Positions 1 through 7,585 are shown, counted from the first letter of the stretch. The stretch is DNA of 13,610 nucleotides from Syntrophaceae bacterium UBA6252 (GCA_002441265.1 DJVQ01000059.1:3420-17029), one strand, 5' to 3'. Program-made: numbers and translations. Notes: generated by a model not told the origin, from the letters alone.

Positions 1-344
1 GGCCTTTTTACGACTTCATCATCCTTTCCGTCCCGTTTTGCTTCCGTATCGCGCCTCGGACGGCGCTTCGCGGCCGTTTCCATGGAAATCGACGCAGGGT
101 CTTCTGATGGATATTCCGAATGGAACGGTTGATTTATACCATGAATTCCATAGCAGGACATGAAATAATTCCCTCGCGGCGGTCGGTTCGGCGCCGTCGC
201 CCGGGAGGACGCGTCGATTCCGGGTCCCGTGAGAGGGGGGAGGGCCGGGGCAACCGGGCCGATGGAAAGCCGTCATTGACTCCCGGCAATGGAGCGGGTA
301 AAAAGAGTGTCGGACTCATAGAACGACAGGAGGCTTGAAATCCA
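1..344. other. left flank without a convincing gene
   Basis: I see no believable protein gene here. The open frames on both strands are arginine/proline-rich translations of GC-rich DNA without recognisable motifs. The stretch holds a local AT-rich patch around 110-175, with an ATGGAA/TTCCAT inverted pair (120-125 and 146-151), and a candidate promoter near its right end. The first bases (ggcc followed by five T) look like the tail of an intrinsic terminator whose stem would lie outside the window, but that cannot be judged from here. Confidence 0.55.
276..304 (+). promoter_or_regulatory. candidate sigma70-type promoter of the MBL-HK-RR operon
   Basis: TTGACT at 276-281 (5 of 6 to the -35 consensus), a 17-base spacer, and TAAAAA at 299-304 (4 of 6 to TATAAT). 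This would start transcription near 311 and give a leader of about 35 bases with an AGGAGG site at 328-333. The position and spacing fit the first gene of the + strand cluster. It is a pattern match by eye only. Confidence 0.45.
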
Positions 345-1313
345 GTGATCGATCAGATTCTACCCGACCTCTACCGGATCACCCTGCCCATGCCCTTTCG
401 TCTAGGCCACGTCCACGTCCATGCCCTGCAGCACCCCGGCGGGGTGGTCCTGTTCGACGTGGGCATGAGCATCCCCGAATCCTTCCGCGCCCTCGGCGAA
501 GCGCTGGCGACCCTGGGCAGGACGATCGAGGACGTCGACCAGGTCTTTCTGACCCATTTCCACGTGGATCACTGCGGGGTCGCGGGCGAAATCCAGAGAC
601 GTTCCGGCGCCGAGGTCCGGATGTCCGCGAGAGACGAGCGGCGCATCAACAACGAAATCAAGCCGGAGGAGTTCGTCCAGCGGGCCGTGGACTTCTACAG
701 CCGCCACGACCTTCCGCGAAAGACCGTCGATGCCCTGGTCAAGCTCCTGGCCGTCTTCCGGAAGGCAACGGTCCCATTCCAGGTGAAACGCCCTCTCGAA
801 CCTCACGACCGGTACCAGTTCGGGGACAGGCGTCTCGAGATCATTCCCGCCCCGGGGCACACGCGGGGTCAGATGTGTTTCTATTTTCCGGAGGACGGCA
901 TCCTGCTGTCGGGGGACCATGTCCTCCCAGAGATCACGCCGAATCTCAGCCCCGATATTTTCGATCCCGACTACCGCCCCCTGAGGAGTTTTCTCGCATC
1001 TCTCGAATCCATCCGGGACCTTCCGGTCCGGATGGTCTATCCCGCCCACGGCGCCCCCTTCCCGGACCTCGCGAAACGGGTCGACGAGATCAGGAATCAC
1101 CATGCCGAGCGGACCCGGCTGATCCTGGAAGCCCTGCGGGGAGGGGAAAAGACGACCTTCAAGGTGTCGCAGGACATTTTCGGGAAGAACCTGCCGGATT
1201 TCGATGAATATCTCGCCCTGAACGAGACCTATGTCCACCTGGTGGATCTCGAGGACAAGGGGATCGTGGAGAGCGGGGAAAGGGACGGACTCGTTCTGTA
1301 TCGCGTTCGCTGA
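345..1313 (+). CDS. MBL-fold metallohydrolase with C-terminal winged-helix domain
   Basis: A 322-residue metallo-beta-lactamase-fold hydrolase, most likely a two-zinc cytoplasmic enzyme of the glyoxalase II/LACTB2-like branch. The zinc ligands are all visible: HxHxDH (H71, H73, D75, H76), H172 in PGHTRG, D191 in LSGDH, and H235 in YPAHG. Residues about 252-320 (HHAERTRLIL onward, ending LxDKGIVES) look like the winged-helix domain that follows the hydrolase core in LACTB2-type proteins. No signal peptide is seen. The start is GTG at 345, chosen because AGGAGG at 328-333 lies 11 bases upstream; the TTG at 335 opens a different, arginine-rich frame. It is the first gene of a tight cluster with a sensor kinase 10 bases downstream. 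The substrate is unknown; nearby CoA-ester enzymes make a thioester possible, which is inference. Confidence 0.9.
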   Translation: MIDQILPDLYRITLPMPFRLGHVHVHALQHPGGVVLFDVGMSIPESFRALGEALATLGRTIEDVDQVFLTHFHVDHCGVAGEIQRRSGAEVRMSARDERRINNEIKPEEFVQRAVDFYSRHDLPRKTVDALVKLLAVFRKATVPFQVKRPLEPHDRYQFGDRRLEIIPAPGHTRGQMCFYFPEDGILLSGDHVLPEITPNLSPDIFDPDYRPLRSFLASLESIRDLPVRMVYPAHGAPFPDLAKRVDEIRNHHAERTRLILEALRGGEKTTFKVSQDIFGKNLPDFDEYLALNETYVHLVDLEDKGIVESGERDGLVLYRVR

Positions 1314-1323
1314 CGGTTTTTGA

Positions 1324-2514
1324 ATGAAACGGGGGACCAGGACAGGAACGGCGGACGACGCGGCGAAGAGCGCGCAGGAACTGATCGAGGAGATCGCGTC
1401 GCTGCGCCGGAGAATCGCCCGCCTGGAGAAGGCGGAGGGGGAGCGCCGCCGTGCGGAGGCGGCCCGCCGGGAGAGCGAGGAGAAATACCGGAACCTCGTC
1501 GAATCCACGGGGGACCTCATTTTCATCGTAAACGAGAAGGGAACCTACACGTACGTCAACCCGCAGTTCGAGCGCGTCACGGGATACGAGGCCCGGGACC
1601 TGATGGGACGGCCCTTCACCTTTCTCGTCGCCCCCGAGCACATCGATGCCACGATCCTCCGGTTCAGGAAGGGGATCCGCGGGGAGGACACCCCCCCCTA
1701 CGAGGCGGACCTCGTCCACAGAAACGGCGAGCGCGTTCCCGTCGAGTTCATGGTGACGACCCGGTATGACGGGGCGGGCAGGGCGGCGGGCCGTTTCGGC
1801 ATCGGCCGGGACATCACGGAGCGGAAACGGGCGGAGGAAACCCTGAAACAGCAAAGCCGGCAGCTTCGGATTCTCTCTGCAAGGCTGTCGGAGGCGGAGG
1901 AATGGGAAAGGAAGCGGATCGCCCGGGAACTCCACGATCAGGTGGGGCAGAACCTCACGGTGGTGGGAATCAACCTGAGCATCGTGAAATCCGCGCTCCC
2001 CGCCGAGGGGACGGACGTGCTCCAGGCGCGGCTGGAAGACTCGATGGTCCTGGTGGAGGAGATTACCGAATTCACCCGCGGCCTGATGGGCGATCTGCGT
2101 CCGCCCGACATGGACCTCCTGGGGCTCGTCGCCTCCGTCGGCTGGTACGGCGAACGCTTTTCCGCCAGGACCGGCGTGGACGTCGTCGTGGAGGGGAAGG
2201 AGATCCAGCCCCGGCCGGCGCCGGAGATCGAAAACAATCTGTTTCGGATCGTCCAGGAGGTCCTGACCAACATCGGCAAGCACGCCCGGGCCGGATGCGC
2301 GAGGATCCTCATCGAGGCCGCCGGCGGGGTGATTCGGCTGGCCATCTCCGACGACGGTGTCGGGTTCGATCCGACGGGGGTGCGAAAAGCGGGAGAGCGG
2401 AACGGCTGGGGGCTCATGACCATGGCCGAGCGCGCCGAGGCGATCGGGGGGCGCTTCCTGGTCGAATCGAAGGTCGGGGAGGGGACGCGGGTGACCGTCG
2501 AGGTTCCGTTATGA
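1324..2514 (+). CDS. cytoplasmic PAS-domain sensor histidine kinase (HisKA_3, NarX/DesK-like)
   Basis: A 396-residue sensor kinase without membrane segments. Residues 13-55 form a charged coiled coil, about 57-170 a PAS domain (ending in the usual GRDITERKRAEE linker), and 175-260 the HisKA_3 dimerisation region, with the phospho-acceptor H204 in RELHDQVGQ. The ATPase domain follows: N-box N316 in LTNIGKHA, G1 box SDDGVGFD (342-349), and G2 region GWGLMTMAERA. A soluble kinase with PAS would sense an internal signal (redox, ligand or cofactor); which one is not visible. The gene starts 10 bases after the MBL stop and has no clear Shine-Dalgarno before its ATG, so translational coupling to the MBL gene is likely. 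Its stop overlaps the next start (ATGA), so the regulator at 2511 is its cognate partner. Confidence 0.93.
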   Translation: MKRGTRTGTADDAAKSAQELIEEIASLRRRIARLEKAEGERRRAEAARRESEEKYRNLVESTGDLIFIVNEKGTYTYVNPQFERVTGYEARDLMGRPFTFLVAPEHIDATILRFRKGIRGEDTPPYEADLVHRNGERVPVEFMVTTRYDGAGRAAGRFGIGRDITERKRAEETLKQQSRQLRILSARLSEAEEWERKRIARELHDQVGQNLTVVGINLSIVKSALPAEGTDVLQARLEDSMVLVEEITEFTRGLMGDLRPPDMDLLGLVASVGWYGERFSARTGVDVVVEGKEIQPRPAPEIENNLFRIVQEVLTNIGKHARAGCARILIEAAGGVIRLAISDDGVGFDPTGVRKAGERNGWGLMTMAERAEAIGGRFLVESKVGEGTRVTVEVPL

Positions 2515-3158
2515 GCATCTCGGTCTTCCTGGCCGACGATCACACGATCGTCCGCGACGGCCTGCGATCCCTGCTGGAGGCCCACGGCGACATGAAAATC
2601 GTCGGGGAGGCCGCGAACGGCCGGGATGCGATCAGGGCCGTCAGGAAACTCAAGCCCGACGTCGTCATCATGGACATCCTCATGGCCGATCTGAACGGGA
2701 TCGAGGCCACGGAGCAGATCTGCCGGGAGTGCCCGGCGACACGGGTCGTCATCCTGTCGATGCAGTCGTCTTCGGAGTCCATTCTCAGGGCCCTCCGGGC
2801 GGGAGCCCGGGGATACCTGTTCAAGGAATCGGCGGGCCGCGAGCTGATCCAGGCCATCCACGCCGTCCGCGCCGGCCACCGCTACCTGAGCGCCAAGGTT
2901 TCCGATCAGGTCGTCGGCGCCTTCCTGAAACAGGAGGAGGCGTACCGGGACCCCCTTTCCGTCCTCAGCCGGCGGGAACGGGAGGTGCTGCAGCTGGTCG
3001 TTGAGGGCAGGACCAGCGCGGAGATCGCCGGGACCCTGTTCCTGTCCGTCAAGACCGTCGAAACCTACCGGAGCCGCCTGATGAAGAAACTGGGCATCGG
3101 CGACATTCCCGGTCTCATCAAGTTCGCGATCCAGCACGGGCTCACTTCTCTGGAATAA
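2511..3158 (+). CDS. NarL/LuxR-family response regulator
   Basis: A 215-residue two-domain regulator. The receiver domain covers residues 1-120, with the acidic pair D9/D10, phospho-acceptor D55 (VVIMD), S83 and K105 (YLFKES). A linker leads to a LuxR/NarL-type helix-turn-helix at about 148-212 (LSRREREVLQLVVEG, then SVKTVETYRSRLMKKLG). When phosphorylated by the HisKA_3 kinase encoded just upstream, it should bind DNA as a dimer. The start is the ATG at 2511, which overlaps the kinase stop by four bases; the same frame is open further upstream, but that part is a shadow of the kinase gene. Its targets are unknown. The acyl-CoA genes that begin 175 bases downstream on the same strand are the natural candidates (inference). 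Confidence 0.95.
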   Translation: MSISVFLADDHTIVRDGLRSLLEAHGDMKIVGEAANGRDAIRAVRKLKPDVVIMDILMADLNGIEATEQICRECPATRVVILSMQSSSESILRALRAGARGYLFKESAGRELIQAIHAVRAGHRYLSAKVSDQVVGAFLKQEEAYRDPLSVLSRREREVLQLVVEGRTSAEIAGTLFLSVKTVETYRSRLMKKLGIGDIPGLIKFAIQHGLTSLE

Positions 3159-3333
3159 CCCCCTTAAACGGTTCATTCTTTCCAGGTTCCCCCTCGCCGG
3201 TTGTCAAGGTTGCCCGACAGACAGGGCGCCGTCCGTGCGGTACACAGCCGTCATGTTCGATCCGTCCGTTTTTCCCGGGCGGAAATTCATCAGGCACAGA
3301 CGAAGCAGACACCCGAGAACCGAGGAGGAACCC

Positions 3334-3798
3334 ATGTCGAAGGAACACCTGTATCTTGACGACTATGTCCTGGGCGAGAAAATGATTTCGCCGGCGAGAA
3401 CCGTCACCGAGGCGGACATCGTGGCCTTTGCGGGTTTCACCGGCGACTGGCATCCCCTCCATACGGACGTGGAATACGCGGCGGGGACGCCGTTCAAGGG
3501 CCGCATCGCCCATGGGATGCTGACCCTCAGCATCGGCATGTCCCTGCCTTTCCGGCTGGGACCTTACGCGAGCTACCTGCCGAAATCGTTCATCGCCTTT
3601 TACGGAATGGAAGAAGTGCGATTCACGGCGCCCACACGGATCGGCGACACGATCCATTGCGAGGTGGAGGTCGTCGGGATCACGCACAAGGGGAACGAGA
3701 AGGGAATTCTCACCGTCCGCAACCAGATCAGGAACCAGAAGGGGGAAACGGTGGTTTCCTTCGTGATGAAGCTGTTCTGCGGGAAGAAACCGCAGTGA
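3334..3798 (+). CDS. MaoC-like hot-dog-fold acyl-CoA hydratase
   Basis: A 154-residue protein of the MaoC/hydratase-2 family, cytoplasmic, single hot-dog domain, normal length for the family. The hydratase-2 motif is clear: FTGDWHPLHTD (residues 35-45), with the expected catalytic Asp38 and His43, followed by GRIAHGM at 56-62. These enzymes add water to trans-2-enoyl-CoA, although some members act on other CoA esters. The start is the ATG at 3334 because GAGGAGGA lies at 3322-3329; an in-frame GTG at 3235 exists but has no ribosome site. It is followed after 67 bases by a carboxyltransferase and then a lyase-like gene, so it probably supplies the hydration step of the same acyl-CoA route. Confidence 0.88.
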   Translation: MSKEHLYLDDYVLGEKMISPARTVTEADIVAFAGFTGDWHPLHTDVEYAAGTPFKGRIAHGMLTLSIGMSLPFRLGPYASYLPKSFIAFYGMEEVRFTAPTRIGDTIHCEVEVVGITHKGNEKGILTVRNQIRNQKGETVVSFVMKLFCGKKPQ

Positions 3799-3803
3799 TC
3801 GCA

Positions 3804-3831
3804 GCGGGCGGCAGGGGACGGCGCCGCCCGC
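3804..3831 (+). other. intercistronic GC-rich hairpin
   Basis: A perfect 9-bp inverted repeat: GCGGGCGGC at 3804-3812 and GCCGCCCGC at 3823-3831, with a 10-base loop. It lies between the MaoC stop and the ribosome site (AAAGGAG, 3851-3857) of the carboxyltransferase gene. No T-run follows, so it is not a standard terminator. RNA processing or 3'-end protection in a polycistronic message is possible. Confidence 0.55.
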
Positions 3832-3865
3832 CGGGGCAAGACGAAGACGAAAAGGAGTGGAATCG

Positions 3866-5509
3866 ATGGCGTATCAACCGGAAAAGAAACTGACCCGGGC
3901 ACAGAAGAAGCAAGCGGAACATGAGGAAAACCAACTCCACTGGCTGGCGGAGGAGCGGAAGATCTACGATCTCTGGGAGAGGGCCTACAATCCCGGGGGG
4001 GAGGTCCAGAACCAGCGGCTGGCCAAACAGGGCAAGAAGCCGCCGCGGCAGCTGATCCGGCAGCTTGTCGATCCGGGTACGGAATTCTTCGAACTGAGCC
4101 GGGGCGCGGGCTTCGGAATCGGGTACGAAGGCGTGAACGACGTCCCGTCGGCCGGCCTTGTGACGGGGATCGGAAAGATCCACGGCAACTGGGTGATGAT
4201 CCTGGCCAACGACAGCCGGGTGACCGCGGGGGCCTACTACCCCATCAGCTGCAAGAAGCATCTGAGGGCCCAGGAGGTCGCCGAAAAGTGCGGGCTCAAC
4301 TTCGTCTACATCGCCGACTCGGCGGGGGCGTACCTCCCCCTGCAGGACCGGATCTTCCCCGGCCGCAACCAGTTCGGCCACTTCTTCTACAACATGACCC
4401 GGATGTCGGCCCGCGGCCTGAAGCAGTACACCCTCTCCACCGGCGGCAACACCGCCGGCGGCGCCTACATCGTTTACCTGGCCTGCGAGTCCATCATGAT
4501 CGAGGGGATGTCCTACTCCTTTCTCGGCGGGCCGCCCATGGTGAAGTCGGCCATCGGGGAAACGGTCTCCATGGAGGATCTGGGGGGCGCCAGGGTGCAC
4601 ACCCACATTTCGGGAGGGGCCGATCACTTCGTGAAATCCCAGGACGAGGGAATCGACAAGCTCCGTGAGCTGCTCGCCTTCGACCCGAAGCAGACCCTTC
4701 ACATCGACCGGCGCGCCCCCGCGGCCCCGAAGGTTCCCGCCGACCATCTTTACCGGGTCCTGCCGAAGGAAACCTCGAAGGGGATCAACGTCCGCGAGGT
4801 CCTCGCCGCCATCGCCGACGACAGCTATTTCAGCGAGTACAAGCGCAACTACAACCCCGGCCGGGGCGACAACATCGTCTGCGGAAAGATCTTTCTGAAG
4901 GGTATTCCCGTGGGGGTCATCGCCAGCAATAACAACGGCGTCATCTTCGTCGATTCGGCCCGCAAGGCCATCGAATGGGTCATCCGCTGCTGCACGATGA
5001 AGATTCCCATTCTCTACATCCAGAACTCCCCGGGCTACATGGTGGGTTCCGCCGAGGAGTACGCCGGGATCGGAAAGTACGGCTCCGGCATGGTCAGGGC
5101 CTGCGCCTGCGCGGAGGTCCCGCGGATTCAATGGGTCATCGGCCCGGACCACGGAGCCGCCAATTTCGGCATGTGCGGCCGGACCTTCGACCCGCTTTTC
5201 ATTTTCGCGACCATGCGGGCCCGCACGTCCGTCATGTCCGGGGACACGGCGGGCTTCATCCTCACGAGCCTGGAACGGGTCAACCGGAAGAGGCGGGGCG
5301 AGGAGATGGACGAGGAGGCGGCGGCCATGTTCCGCCGGATGATGGTCGAGAAGTACGACCGCGAGGCCCACCCGTTCTACATGGAATCGCGACTCTTCAA
5401 CGACGGCACGCTGCCGCTGAAGGACTGCCGCGACGCCCTGGCCCTGGCGTTCGAGATTTCGCTGCTCCAACCGGTCAAGGAGTCGAATTTCGGCAATTTC
5501 AAGTTCTAG
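3866..5509 (+). CDS. biotin-dependent acyl-CoA carboxylase, carboxyltransferase (beta) subunit, MCC-like
   Basis: A 547-residue carboxyltransferase of the acyl-CoA carboxylase beta family, full length for the family (about 510-550). Seen in order: a charged N-terminal helix (1-40); the N-domain with IADSAGAYLPLQDRIFPGR (149-167), STGGNTAGGAYIVY (191-204) and GGPPMVKSAIGETVSMEDLG (221-240); then the C-domain with NNNGVIFVDSARKA (355-368), QNSPGYMVG (386-394) and ANFGMCGRTFDP (432-443). These blocks resemble methylcrotonyl-CoA and geranyl-CoA carboxylase beta subunits more than PccB or AccD. Such subunits move CO2 from carboxybiotin to an acyl-CoA, or the reverse in decarboxylases. The start is ATG 3866, eight bases after AAAGGAG; an in-frame GTG at 3857 overlaps that site. 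No biotin carboxylase or carrier gene is in the window, so the partner must be elsewhere. Confidence 0.92.
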   Translation: MAYQPEKKLTRAQKKQAEHEENQLHWLAEERKIYDLWERAYNPGGEVQNQRLAKQGKKPPRQLIRQLVDPGTEFFELSRGAGFGIGYEGVNDVPSAGLVTGIGKIHGNWVMILANDSRVTAGAYYPISCKKHLRAQEVAEKCGLNFVYIADSAGAYLPLQDRIFPGRNQFGHFFYNMTRMSARGLKQYTLSTGGNTAGGAYIVYLACESIMIEGMSYSFLGGPPMVKSAIGETVSMEDLGGARVHTHISGGADHFVKSQDEGIDKLRELLAFDPKQTLHIDRRAPAAPKVPADHLYRVLPKETSKGINVREVLAAIADDSYFSEYKRNYNPGRGDNIVCGKIFLKGIPVGVIASNNNGVIFVDSARKAIEWVIRCCTMKIPILYIQNSPGYMVGSAEEYAGIGKYGSGMVRACACAEVPRIQWVIGPDHGAANFGMCGRTFDPLFIFATMRARTSVMSGDTAGFILTSLERVNRKRRGEEMDEEAAAMFRRMMVEKYDREAHPFYMESRLFNDGTLPLKDCRDALALAFEISLLQPVKESNFGNFKF

Positions 5510-5524
5510 CCGCGCCGTCGAAAA

Positions 5525-5541
5525 ACGGCGTTTTCCGCCGT
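5525..5541 (+). other. short intercistronic hairpin
   Basis: ACGGCG (5525-5530) and CGCCGT (5536-5541) around a TTTTC loop, in the 88-base gap between the carboxyltransferase and lyase-like genes. No T-tract follows, so complete termination is unlikely. Confidence 0.35.
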
Positions 5542-5597
5542 CCTGTCGGACCGGAGAAGCCTGCACCTCGGGATCACTGCGAAAAAGGAGAACGGAA

Positions 5598-6779
5598 ATG
5601 ACGGAATACGATTACTGGAACATCTTTCCCCGAATGCCCCGGAAGGTCATGATCGGCGACATCACGATCCGCGACGGGTTCCAGCACGAGGAAAAATTCA
5701 TCTCCACGGCCTCCAAGATCTTCTACGGCGAGGAGATCATCCTGGCGGGGTGCCGGGAGCTGGAGGTCACCAACCTGGGCAATCCGGCGGCGATTCCCCA
5801 GTTCCGGGACGCCGAGACCGTTCTCGCCCATTTCCGGAGCGATGGCTTCAAAAAACGGTGCGCCCGGCAGAACGTCCCTTACGACGAACTGGTGTTCAGC
5901 GCCGTGACGATCCGCGAGAGCGCCGTGGACCGGGCCGTGGAGCTGAAGAAGCGGGGCATCGGTCCCGACCGGGTCCTCATGATGGTCTCCACCGACCCGG
6001 AGCATCATTTCGCCAACTCGGGGACCACCCTGTCCCAGTACTGGCGGGAGGCCGAGCGGTGCATCCGCAAGTGCGACGACGTGGGCATCAAAATGTGCGG
6101 CGTCGTGAGCACCATCTGGGGAAGCCCCATCAGCGGGGCCACCCTGCTCGAGGATGCGGTGGAGTTCACGAAGCGCTGGTTTTCCATCGGCGCCTACGAC
6201 ATCGAGCACGCGGACCACGACGGTTCCGCCTCGGCGGCGGAAGTGTACCGGTATTTTTCCATGATCCTAGACGCCATGCCCGACCCGGAGAGCCACCTGT
6301 GCCACCTCCACGAAACCAAGCGGGTGGCCTCCTCGTCGGTGCTTGCGGCCCTCCATGCCGGGATCAGCCGGTTCGAGGGGACGCTGGGCGGGCTGGGGGG
6401 GCAGCCGGCCAACTTCCTCGACGACTGCCCCGTCCGCGGGACCGGCGAATACTACTACCGGGACCATCGCTACGTGGGGCTCGTCACCCTGGAGGACCTG
6501 CTGGTCCAGATCGACGAGCTGGGGATCGAACACGGCTACGAAGTGGACCGCGTCCTTTGGCTCGGAAACAGGATGGAGAAGACCATCGGCCGCCGGCTCC
6601 GCTCCGAGGCCATCTACAACGGCCGGACGGAGAAGGGCGGGAATCCCCAGTTCCGCAGGAGGGGACTGGGGAAGCTCATCGAAAGGGAAGGGGAGAAGCC
6701 GGGGCAGCTGGTGCCGGCCGAATGGCCCCTGAGGGCCGTCCTGCCCGAGCGGTGGGGCCGCCGGGGCTGGAAGGCGTAA
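5598..6779 (+). CDS. HMG-CoA lyase-like (DRE-TIM metallolyase family) protein, catalytic Cys absent
   Basis: A 393-residue protein related to HMG-CoA lyase and the pyruvate-carboxyltransferase TIM barrel. The family landmarks are present: IRDGFQHEE (24-32, matching PRDGLQNE), LEVTN (55-59), the metal-binding HxH at H236/H238 followed by ET, GLGGQP (265-270) and N272. In true HMG-CoA lyases the GLGG motif continues with the catalytic Cys (GLGGCP); here Q269 replaces it. A tail of about 70 residues, arginine-rich near its end, extends beyond the barrel. The start ATG has AAGGAG at 5585-5590. Placed after a carboxyltransferase and a hydratase, it probably handles a branched or dicarboxylic acyl-CoA by C-C bond making or breaking, but HMG-CoA lysis itself is doubtful because of the missing Cys. 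Confidence 0.85.
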   Translation: MTEYDYWNIFPRMPRKVMIGDITIRDGFQHEEKFISTASKIFYGEEIILAGCRELEVTNLGNPAAIPQFRDAETVLAHFRSDGFKKRCARQNVPYDELVFSAVTIRESAVDRAVELKKRGIGPDRVLMMVSTDPEHHFANSGTTLSQYWREAERCIRKCDDVGIKMCGVVSTIWGSPISGATLLEDAVEFTKRWFSIGAYDIEHADHDGSASAAEVYRYFSMILDAMPDPESHLCHLHETKRVASSSVLAALHAGISRFEGTLGGLGGQPANFLDDCPVRGTGEYYYRDHRYVGLVTLEDLLVQIDELGIEHGYEVDRVLWLGNRMEKTIGRRLRSEAIYNGRTEKGGNPQFRRRGLGKLIEREGEKPGQLVPAEWPLRAVLPERWGRRGWKA

Positions 6780-6783
6780 TCAT

Positions 6784-6817
6784 GGCCGCAGGCCGGTTCA
6801 GAACCAGCGGCCGTTTT
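6784..6817 (+). terminator. possible terminator between convergent genes
   Basis: GGCCGC at 6784-6789 pairs with GCGGCC at 6807-6812. An inner GGTT/AACC pairing (6795-6798 with 6802-6805) is possible, and TTTT follows at 6814-6817. It begins five bases after the lyase-like stop and overlaps the 3' end of the convergent small gene. The stem is interrupted and the T-run short, so the call is tentative. Confidence 0.35.
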
Positions 6818-7208
6818 CCTCGCTGAAATCGACGGCGGCGGGATTCTTGATCCTCACGGCGATGCCGAAACCCACGAAGGATTTCACCCCCCCGGCGCCT
6901 TCGATTTTCCTTTTGGCGTCGAACACGGCATCGGCCCCCACGGCCCTTCCCTTTTCCGCCAGTTTCCTCCAGACGTCCGCCTGCATGGGCAGGGGCGGGG
7001 TGGACAGGTTGGCGATCACCTCGCAGTCCCCGCAGCTCGCGAGGGGGAGAACGCTGACGAAAACCTTCCGGTCGTGGGGCGGGTAGGGACCGGGGGCCTT
7101 TTCTTCCGCCTGCGGCATGGAAACGAGCGGGGGAAACCACGAGAGTGAAATCAGAAATGCCAGCGACAGGAGAGCGAATACGGTTTTGTCTCTCCGTTTC
7201 ATGGACAT
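6798..7208 (-). CDS. small exported protein with CGDC motif, unknown function
   Basis: I do not recognise a family with certainty. The product has 136 residues. It begins with a basic patch (MKRRDK) and a hydrophobic segment (about 10-30), then SMPQA-EE, which looks like a signal peptidase I site near residue 34. No lipobox cysteine is seen, so a periplasmic protein is expected. The mature part has a CGDC pair (C59, C62) and a GADAVFDAKRK segment (91-101) followed by a beta-rich end. The GADA-like core recalls small exported proteins of the YbjQ type, but the resemblance is weak. AGGAGG (complement of 7215-7220) precedes the ATG at 7208 by about six bases; a second ATG at 7202 is possible. 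It is monocistronic and convergent with the lyase-like gene, with its own promoter candidate. Confidence 0.75.
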   Translation of the reverse strand: MSMKRRDKTVFALLSLAFLISLSWFPPLVSMPQAEEKAPGPYPPHDRKVFVSVLPLASCGDCEVIANLSTPPLPMQADVWRKLAEKGRAVGADAVFDAKRKIEGAGGVKSFVGFGIAVRIKNPAAVDFSEENGRWF

Positions 7209-7258
7209 GACCGTCCTCCTTTTTTGAGATATTTCCGGAGGTTTTATCCCCCCTTCGC

Positions 7259-7288
7259 ATTATAATGAAACCCTTCCCCGGGAGGCAA
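7259..7288 (-). promoter_or_regulatory. candidate promoter of the small exported protein gene
   Basis: On the - strand, TTGCCT (complement of 7283-7288; 4 of 6), an 18-base spacer and a perfect TATAAT (complement of 7259-7264). Transcription would start near 7252, leaving a leader of about 44 bases with AGGAGG. The -10 is nearly symmetric (ATTATAAT), but a matching -35 is seen only on the - strand. Confidence 0.5.
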
Positions 7289-7327
7289 GCGCGAATCGGG
7301 GCGGTGCAGCAGTGCGGTGCAAAAGGC

Positions 7328-7356
7328 TTGACACGGAGCGATAAAAGGGTGAAAAT
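7328..7356 (+). promoter_or_regulatory. candidate promoter of the intergenic RNA
   Basis: A perfect TTGACA at 7328-7333, a 17-base spacer and GAAAAT at 7351-7356 (4 of 6 to TATAAT). No believable protein gene follows on this strand, but a strong terminator lies about 350 bases downstream. Confidence 0.45.
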
Positions 7357-7585
7357 GAATCATCGGGTTGGTCTTTGAAATGGCTTGCCACGGCACGGCA
7401 AAGCAAGGGAAGGCTGGACATGGTTTCCCCACCGCATCCTTCGATGCGGGGACATCCGGAAGGGGAGGGAATCGTGTCGCAGGAAGCAACGGCCGGATTG
7501 CGGCCGGTCGCCGTGGAAATGAACCTGTGGCTTGCATGGAACAGGCGGATCGTAAAGGCGGGAAGATGCCTCCGGAATGACGTTA

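Noticed and set aside
120..338. 72-residue + strand frame before the MBL gene
   Set aside because: No ribosome site and arginine/glycine-rich composition typical of translated GC-rich noncoding DNA; it also overlaps the promoter candidate.
335..1207. 290-residue arginine/proline-rich frame overlapping the MBL gene
   Set aside because: Out-of-frame shadow; the MBL frame carries all zinc ligands and AGGAGG is correctly spaced only for the GTG at 345.
3201..3229. TTGTCA in the regulator-MaoC gap as a + strand promoter
   Set aside because: No -10-like hexamer at 16-18 bases; the same spot read on the - strand has TTGACA but no gene to serve.
3728..5566. 612-residue open frame antisense to the carboxyltransferase
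   Set aside because: A GC-bias shadow rich in Gly, Val, Asp and Arg; the + strand frame has unmistakable family motifs and a ribosome site.
7376..7420. Possible GEMM-type cyclic-di-GMP riboswitch (GGCAAAGC segment near a GGDEF gene)
   Set aside because: The conserved GEMM blocks and the tetraloop-receptor arrangement are not all found, and no gene follows on that strand.
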